Origin: Mantis religiosa
Lineage: Eukaryota; Arthropoda; Insecta; Mantodea; Mantidae
Direction: 5' to 3'
Length of the DNA: 64,000 nucleotides
Assembly (NCBI GenBank): GCA_030765055.1
Contig: CM060947.1
Coordinates: forward strand, 62,113,500-62,177,499
Part shown: piece after piece, positions 57,450-64,000 of the stretch
How the letters are laid out: the number at the start of each line of letters is the position of its first letter
Position numbering within the stretch: the first letter of the stretch is position 1
The notes under the pieces: generated by a model
What the model was told of the DNA's origin: nothing
Database searches by the model: none
Seen by the model: only the letters and a program-made list of their open reading frames with translations
Position numbers and translations under genes: made by a program

Positions 57450-57860
57450 TTGAGGAGGGTGGTTCTGAAAGTAAGAAAGAAGACATGTTTAAACCCAACT
57501 CTCCCTTATACCATCGGTGCATAAGACTACTAATACACTGCATTCATAAATCAGTATTCTCACACATTCATTCAATGATGTAATCATCTTTGTCAGTGAC
57601 CCCTGCCAGCATTCAAGTAGGAGTTCAATGCCTCTCTTGTAGAGCTATTGTGGTTTCGTATTAGGGATATTAGCCAGTAACTAAGAGAAGTTTCATATTT
57701 TAACACTTGTCTCTGAATGTTGTTAGAGACAGACTGGGAAAGATAATCGGAATAGGCCAAGTCTGGTGAATTTTGATGAGAAAGGGTTTCACAGTCAAGT
57801 TCAGTAATTGTATCTGTGATGATCCTGACTTTGGACGGGCATCTTTATAATGAAATAACA
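57450..57860 (-). pseudogene. Mariner transposase C-terminal fragment
   Basis: ITDTITELDCETLSHQNSPD, LAYSDYLSQSVSNNIQ and TDKDDYIIE on the - strand correspond to the C-terminal catalytic domain of Mos1-like mariners (ETLPHPPYSPDLAPSDYHLF). GAGGGTGGTTCTGAAAGTAA at 57455 may be the terminal repeat. The N-terminal two thirds are absent. Confidence 0.6.
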
Positions 57861-57894
57861 ACACAGGTTTATCAGTTATTTTATTTCAATAGAT

Positions 57895-58160
57895 ATATTC
57901 CATCATTTTTAAGGACGTAGACTGCCTTATAAATTAAACTGTTTATAACAGCATGCTTGTGTTGTCCTAGGTTGTATCCATCTGATTTTATGACATTTTC
58001 TGTGTGTGTTTCTTTTCTATATATACCAAATACTAGTTTTATATGTTCTTTAATTAATTTAAAGTCTAAGAAAGGGATTTGCTTGTTTTTCTCATTTTCT
58101 GTAGAAAATGTTATTGTGAGATTCTGTAAATTAAATAGTCTTAACCAGGGGCGGTTCTTC
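57895..58160 (-). pseudogene. Penelope-like element, RT fragment after the YVDD box
   Basis: QNLTITFSTENEKNKQIPFL and FGIYRKETHTENVIKSDGYN with QHKHAVINSLIYKA parallel FLDLKIIRNK / FGIYRKPTQT / HKQAIFNSLAHR of the other PLE copies but with clear divergence, so this is another subfamily. Confidence 0.7.
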
Positions 58161-58689
58161 CTTGATATGTTTGAATTACTGACTCACCTACTTGTTTTTG
58201 AATAACTCACATGGTTATATTTTATGCTCTAGCATTTAATTTTCATTTATAAAAGTTCTCTAAATTATATTTTGTAATGGAGCTGCTCTCTTGGCACCCG
58301 CACATCGATAATGCAGCTAGCTTACTTCCCCACTAATGATTTGTTATTAAAAGGCTAAGGTGACCGAATCTGTGGGTGACCGTAACACATGCAGTGGATG
58401 AGGAGAGGTAGAAGGGGCAGAATGCATTGTTGGTTACCATGGCTACAGATTCAATTCATAGAAGCCCTATATTCTGCACCAACTCTTGTTGCCAACACAA
58501 TACAGGACTTTCTTCCTAATTTTTCCTTTATTTGAAAAGAAATATGTTGGTAGATGCAGTAACTCACTTGAAGTGAGTCCCGCGTGTCATATGCTACTGT
58601 TTATTATCAGCTTGCATTCTGTGTAAAAACGTAATTTGTTTTATGTGATCAGTGATTATTGTGTGATATGTGAAGTAATACAATTAATT
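58161..58689. other. Non-coding interval
   Basis: No frame or repeat recognised. Confidence 0.5.
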
Positions 58690-58960
58690 ATTTCCGGGCT
58701 GTTTTGCCGTGGTCTGTTGGCATAAGAACGTCCAAACGTTTCATCCACAACTGTGGTAGACATCATCAGTGGCGTGGTCGAAGTTTCCTTGCAGAGAGTT
58801 TCGCTGCGTCTGAAGGGTTCACACACAGCAGCAGTGGTGTCGTTGAAGGTACACCCTACTCCGAAGAGCAGGGGCCTTCGACATTTATCCATCCCGGGAC
58901 ATTGTCCCTTACTGGCATAAAACAAGTTAATATACAGATGGTGGTTAGGCGGTGAGTTTT
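58690..58960 (-). mobile_element. Penelope-like element terminal region
   Basis: Its layout matches the PLE termini at 2967-3147 and 5041-5190: (in + sense) CCGGGCTG..., GGTCTGTTGG, a GTTTCATCC block and CATCATCAGTGG. The Jockey-type element ends right beside it at about 58961. Confidence 0.5.
58705..58769 (-). ncRNA. Hammerhead-ribozyme-like motif with compensatory helix III
   Basis: On the - strand CTGATGA (58769-58763), stem II CCAC/GTGG, GAAA (58742-58739), helix III CGT-TTGG-ACG (58738-58729) and T. Relative to the copy at 5101 (CAT-ATGG-ATG) both sides of the middle pair have changed (A-T to G-C), which supports the helix. Confidence 0.45.
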
Positions 58961-59043
58961 ATTTCTAGAAGGGTTAATGTAAAGTTAGGTATAGAAGATG
59001 TGAAAGAATAATTTGAATTTGGAGTTTCAATGATGAGATGATG

Positions 59044-61735
59044 TTAAGTGCCTAAAACAGCTCTGGGATGATGATAGGTGTCTCCGGGGTCAATATCATA
59101 TTCCCCGAGGCCACGGATTAGATGGTTGAAACTGTCTGGAAGGCTGGCGTAGAATTTACGTGAAAGATCAAGAATGTAGTCAGTCAATTTAGGAAAGGAT
59201 AAATCAGAGTGTATATTTGCGTTTGGTATGTACCAATCAGCACCTATTGCTGTGCGAAGATATCTGTTCTGGAGTACTTGGGAGTTTGTTAAGGTGGGTT
59301 TTAGCTGCAACTCCCCATATTTGGCAAGCATATGTCAAGGCGGGTCTCAGTACCTGCTTATATATGAGTAACTTATTTCTCAGTGCTAGGGGAGACTTCT
59401 TATTGTAGAGGGGATAGAGCATGGACATTCGTCTGGAGACTTTATTGGCCAACGATGTAATATGGGCTTTCCAAGTAAGTCGCATGTCTAATTGTACCCC
59501 TAGATATTGGGCTTCAGATTTCCAGTGTACAGCGGCTCCTGCCAGACGCAGCTCAGGAACATCTTGCAGCTGGCGACGACTGAATGTAACAGCCTGCGAT
59601 TTATTTGCATTAATCCGTAGCCTCCAAGTGAGGAACCACGCAGTCAGCATATCAGCATATCTTTGAGTTTGGTGTACAGCTATCAGATGTCTAGTGGATG
59701 CCGTGGAGATGGCTGTGTCATCCGCAAATAAATATAAATTGCAGCCACTTATGGTGGGTATGGTATTCATGTAGGTTAAGAAGAGCAGGGGGCCAAGGAC
59801 ACTGCCCTGTGGAACTCCTGCATGAATGGAGTATGGCTGGGATACAATATCATCTCTAGCAACGACGAAGGTGCGATTTGCTAGATATTTATGGAGTAAA
59901 TGGATGAGGTAAGGGGGAAAGGCATATTGAATTAAGCGAAAAAGAAGACCTTCATGCCAGACTGAATCGAATGCTTTAGAGATGTAGAGAAATAGGGCTA
60001 CAACATAATGTCTGTTGTTAAAGCCACAGATGGTATCATCGACGAAGCGTAGAAGTTGATGTGAGGTGGAATGTTGTCGCCAAAAACCAAATTGTTCAGG
60101 TCTGAGGATATTTAAATCATCCATGGTATGCTGTAGGCGACATTGAAGCACCTTCTCAAATAATTTACTAATGGCAGGAAGAAGACTGATTGGGCGGTGA
60201 TTTGTGATATTTTTGGAATCTTTGCCTGGTTTAGGGAGGGTGATTATGCGAGCATGCTTCCATGCAGCAGTATAGTGGGAGAGGAGAAGCAGACTGTTGA
60301 AGAGATGGACGAGTAAATCAATCCATTTTTTCGGAAGGGCTTTGAAGGCGGCATAGGGTATTTTATCATACCCAGCAGCTTTAAAAGGACGAACTGAAGC
60401 AATAATTTGTCCAACCTCCTGGGGTGTTGTAAGGGGTACGTCGTGGGCATCATAAGGAGAGTGAATGAAGCGACTCACAACCTCTTCTATTTCTGCTACC
60501 TGCTCAGCATCTGGGGATTCAGCTGGATGAAAGGTGGAGGCCAGATGTTCGGCAAGTAGTTCCACCTTTTCTCTGGACGATTGGGCTATTCTTCTCCTAT
60601 CAGTCAGTGGCGGGTCAGAAGAGGGGATGCGCAGCAATGCCTTAGACATCCTCCAGAGGGAGACATCTGCAGGATCAAGGGTGTTGAGACGTCTTTCCCA
60701 TTCGTCGTTGCTGAAGTCAGAGATTTCCATCTTCACCAGTGCTTGGAGTCTATTCCACTCGTGCTTATCCTGTGGGTTGTGTGTAATTTGATATCTATGC
60801 CTTGCTCTGTTTTTGGCGGATATTAGCTGACGTATTGGTTGGGGAAGGGGTTTCTGGGGATTGTATGGGGCTCGTCGAACTGGTGTTGCTTCTTTCATGG
60901 CAGCTACCATGGTGGTGGTGATAGTGTTTGCAAGTTCATCAGCCAATTCTGCAGTAGTACATGGTTCTATTTGGGCTGGCTTGCTAGTCATGATGTTAAA
61001 TTTACTCCAATTGGTATATCTTGGCTGTATTGATGGATTAAGGGGCTTAGGCTTCACTTTAGCCTGAAAGAAAAGTAATAGAGGGTAATGATCAGATGAG
61101 AGTTCAGGGAGAGAAAATATTTTTGGATGACAGCGGACATTTTGCATAAGAGCTATGTCTAACCAATCTGGTGGACAGCGATCTCCATGAGTGATGGTAG
61201 GAGATGAGGAAGCAAGCACAGCCAGGTTTTTTCGCTCCAAATAGTGCTCCAGGAGATGACCACGTTGATTTGTTATGGTGGAATTCCATAGAGTACTCTT
61301 AGCATTAAAGTCTCCCAATGCTAGTGTTGAGGCGCCCGTAAAAATTAAGTCCAAGTCCCGGTAGGAAATAGCTCTACCAGGAGGGATATACACCGAGTAG
61401 ACATTGAGGGGCCCCTTATCTGTTTCGACTTGGACTCCTGTCCCTTCCAATCCTTCGGTGGCTGGCAAATATAATCGATGGTGTAGGATACCACGACGTA
61501 TGTAAACTGCTGAGCCCCCATAGCCATCAGCTCTGTCAGCATGATGACATTGCATGCCAGGGATGGTGGCCTTGATATTTGGAGAGAAGTGGGTTTCTTG
61601 AACCAGAAATATGTCCACCTTGTTAACAGCAATGAAGTTGGCTGCTTCGCACAATTTGTTTCTGAGACCATTGGCATTCCAAGAACAAATGCGCAGGTCT
61701 AGAAGGTGGCGAATGATATTATTCTTGTCTGCCAT
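59044..61735 (-). pseudogene. Jockey-type ORF2: endonuclease and reverse transcriptase
   Basis: The 832-codon frame (61735-59237) starts MADKNNIIRHLLDLRICSWN. Endonuclease motifs: CSWNANGLRNKL, QETHFSPN, LALGDFNAKSTLWNS and SSDHYPLLL (residues ~15-230). RT motifs: RPISLLPAISKLFEKVLQ, EQFGFWRQHSTSHQL, LFLYISKAFDSVWHEGLL (first catalytic Asp), AGVPQGSVLGPLLF and LYLFADDTAIST (FADD, about residue 690), then LGVQLDMRLTWKAHI. One frameshift near 59280 moves the C-terminus to another frame (QNRYLRTAIGADWYIPNANI ... to 59044). The protein nicks target DNA and primes cDNA synthesis. All RT and endonuclease key residues seem present, so only the C-terminal shift is disabling. Its start overlaps ORF1 by 17 bases. 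Confidence 0.9.
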
Positions 61736-63738
61736 GATTACCCAGGAATACGAAGACAGTGTGGACTAAAATGGTTTGTGATGGTATTGAAGGGGGGCGG
61801 ATGGATAGTGCATCAGCTAAGGCAGCTGCGAAGTCAGCTTGTAGGGCGAGTGGAATCCTGGACATAAGGCTTAGAAACTGTTCATCAGGAAGGGAGGGTT
61901 TGGAAGTCGGTGGTAGGATGTGGTTTGTGGTGGGGCGAGTCAATAGTCGCTGTTGCATGGGCGTTCTGGATTCATCGTTAGTCTGTCCTATTGGGCACAA
62001 AGGTTTGTTGGCAGATGGAGCTTTTCCTGATGTTGGCCTGTTAACAGATGGACGTTGAGGTGGTGTTTGTGGCTTTGGTGGAGCTGATGTGGTTTTTGAT
62101 TGTATAGGAGCTTGCAGCTCTGGTTGAAGTGTTTGCTGTGAAGGATTTTGATTTCGTGTTGCAGATGCGGCAGCTGCATAATTTTGGTACTGTGGTCTTA
62201 TAACTGGAGGGAGACCAGGGTAGCAAGTACCTTTGAATGCTTCCCTGGGTATGCCTTGCGGATTTGGTATCTTCAGAGCAGCATCAAAACGCGTACGTTG
62301 TCCGTTCTTGTTAAGCTCCATTTCTATTCTGGCCTCCTGCCAGACAGGGCACTTTGCGTAACGGCAGGAGTGCTCACCTCCACAATTACAGCATGTTGGT
62401 TTAGATCCTGTAAGACCTAATCTCTTACAGTCTGGGCGTTTATGGCCTGAATCATCACAGTATGAGCATACTGGTTCAAGCCTGCAACCCGCTGCACTGT
62501 GCGTGAACTGTTGACAGTTCGTGCACTGCAATGGACGTGCAGGCGGCCTATAAGGTTCAACCCTTATGATGGCATCAAATATGTGGGTTTCCTTATAAAT
62601 GTCGTTTGAGCGGGGCTCCTTCCGAAGAGCTACTCAGAAATGTAGCTTTTGCTGTGTCGGGGAGCGATTTGTTTGAAGTTGTCCAACACGCTCAACTGGG
62701 TATTCCATCTTTTGTAGTAGGTCTTGGACATCTGTCTCTGTGACGTACATGTTTCTCGTCAGGTAATAAGGTGGTGAGGTATTGTACTTTGCGATCAGTT
62801 AGGAATTTTCGTATTAACTTGTGATCAGTAGGCGTATCAGGGAGGAAGGCGATGGACCCGCTCATGTTTTCAATGATAAATTTTGTGTCTGGGTAACCAT
62901 CATGTAATGCCTTTGTCAGCTCTTGGGCTTGACCCGGATCTCTTAGGAAAATGGGAGTAGTCTTGTTAGATTTATTTGCTCCCTGAATTTTAGTGGAAGA
63001 TTGTGTCTGGTTGAGGTGAGATGGGGCAGATTCCTCTGCTACTTCCTCTTCCATGTGTTCTACAGGGACTGGAGGAGGTGTAGAGCATTTACGCTTCTTT
63101 TGGTTTACTGCTGGTAGTGGTGGGAAGTCCTCTGGCATATTTGCTTCTGAGAGAGCTGCAAAACTGTTTGATGTCGTTGGTGGTGGCATTGCTGCATTGT
63201 GGTTTATTTCCTTGGCAGTTCTTCTCTGTGTAGGTGTTTACCAAGAGTTTGTATATTGTTCTTCATGTTGAGAAAGGTAATTTGTGATGGTATCAATTCT
63301 CTAGCGGTGGTAGGAATATATTTTGAAGGCTGCAGCCGTGAGGCAGACATCTTCAGAGGTGGGGACGGAAGACATTTCTGCGTCTGCCTGATTCAAGTAT
63401 TTCGTCCTAGCCTTTCTTTCCATTTTAAGTATCCGGATATATCCTCTGGATAGTGGATAGCTGGGTCGTACAATCAGAGCTTCCCCCATGAAGCTCGACA
63501 TGTCACCTCCTAGCAAGTAATAATCTTCAGAATTTTGCTCCAAAGAGATGGTTGGGGTTATAGATACCTCCGTTGGAAGGGGGGTAGATGAAGCAGTGGT
63601 TTCACAGTTAACGTGAGTTGAAGATGGGTGAGCAATACGTGTGGTAGATGCCTTCATGTTGGTTGAGTTTGGGGTGTTAGCGGCCGACATGATCAGGTGT
63701 GTAGGTTGATCAATGGGAACATCCAATATAACAGCCAA
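61719..63738 (-). pseudogene. Jockey-type ORF1 (Gag-like, CCHC zinc knuckles)
   Basis: N-terminal part opens at 63738 (MAVILDVPIDQPTHLIMSAA) and changes frame near 63300; the middle reads MPPPTTSNSFAALSEANMPE and GPAQ-type RNA-binding text TKFIIENMSGSIAFLPDTPT; another shift near 62755 and a stop near 62640 follow. The C-terminal frame (62531-61719) has three knuckles: CTNCQQFTHSAAGC, CSYCDDSGHKRPDC and CCNCGGEHSCRYAKC, then a Pro/Gln-rich tail. Such ORF1 proteins coat the element RNA. Three lesions mean this copy cannot make intact ORF1. The last codons overlap the ORF2 start. Confidence 0.85.
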
Positions 63739-64000
63739 TTAGGAAGGGTAATGCAGTAACCAATGGGGGGGCAGTATGATGACGTAACTAAAGGTAATGT
63801 TTGTGTGTGATAAGAGGAAGAGAAGAGTAAGAATTTGTTAAAGAACAAGTCTAGGGTGCCAAAAGACGCGAATAATAGAGGACCAACCCCTAAGGACGCC
63901 TAAAAACCAGTCGCAATGACTGTTGGCTGCGGTCTTATTATTCTGCCCAATCACTTTGTTATATGAAGCTCTAGCTGCTTTTTTCTCGCCTCAAAAGGCT
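63739..64000 (-). other. 5' leader of the Jockey-type element
   Basis: No ORF; lies upstream of the ORF1 start on the - strand. Non-LTR elements of this group carry an internal promoter here, but I see no motif I can defend. Confidence 0.4.

Larger units (their letters stand above)
58961..64000 (-). mobile_element. Jockey-type non-LTR retrotransposon, nearly complete
   Basis: Contains 5' leader, ORF1 and ORF2 in order on the - strand; the 3' end is near 58961, with AGAAATAAAACTCACC as its last readable bases. The 5' end is beyond or near base 64000. Frameshifts are few, so this is the youngest-looking large element of the window. Confidence 0.8.

Noticed and set aside
58656..58955. Open frames of 83-89 codons on both strands
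   Set aside because: They overlie the PLE terminal region, which is non-coding in the other copies.

Overview
This is a eukaryotic, AT-rich, heavily transposon-filled stretch. The only host gene I can support is a Polycomb-group RING finger gene of the Psc/PCGF2-4 type on the + strand, read from three exons (11995-12158, 21281-21469, 22067-25048). Canonical GT-AG introns, a PCGF RAWUL domain followed by a ~970-residue polar tail as in insect Psc, and the mix of mobile elements (Penelope-like elements, Jockey/CR1-like retrotransposons, mariners, pogo and hAT relics, tRNA-derived SINEs) point to an arthropod, most likely an insect. A large-genome insect such as a cockroach or termite would fit, but that last step is inference. 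The RING-finger exons of Psc are not in the window and must lie to the left of base 1.

Layout. 1-2352: two oppositely oriented halves of a Penelope-like element (PLE). 2527-6168: a non-LTR retrotransposon RNase H region split by a second PLE (12-bp target duplication), which is itself split by a TA-targeting DNA transposon (3149-4530). 6977-11267: a SINE, a pogo fragment, a CR1-like retrotransposon with two later insertions, another SINE and a foldback element. 11995-25048: Psc exons. The first intron (9.1 kb) holds a non-LTR element, a deleted mariner, a Ty3/gypsy-like LTR with a gag start, composite SINEs, a mariner, and a second copy of the TA transposon in the opposite orientation.

25049-30135: 3' flank of Psc, a nearly complete Tc1-like element whose transposase has a small intron, and a long (AAT)n tract next to an unrecognised reading frame. 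30655-36735: a nest in which a CR1-like element carries a 5'-truncated copia element (interrupted in its RNase H by another non-LTR element), a PLE piece and an endonuclease fragment. 36736-58690: mostly non-coding sequence with SINEs, a complete mariner, a solo LTR, PLE, hAT-like and pogo-like relics. 58961-64000: a nearly complete Jockey-type retrotransposon on the - strand (ORF1, ORF2, 5' leader), cut by the window edge.

Working logic: Psc is the only gene with a host role, in PRC1-type chromatin repression; everything else is selfish DNA at different stages of decay. Many target-site duplications are still readable, so insertion order can be reconstructed in several places. I found no CRISPR array, operon, rRNA or true tRNA gene. 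The least ordinary signals are hammerhead-ribozyme-like motifs in the PLE termini with a compensatory base change, SINE insertions that contain inverted dimers, a 46-bp insertion consisting only of a PLE tail, and a chimeric RNase H reading frame formed by one retroelement landing in another.
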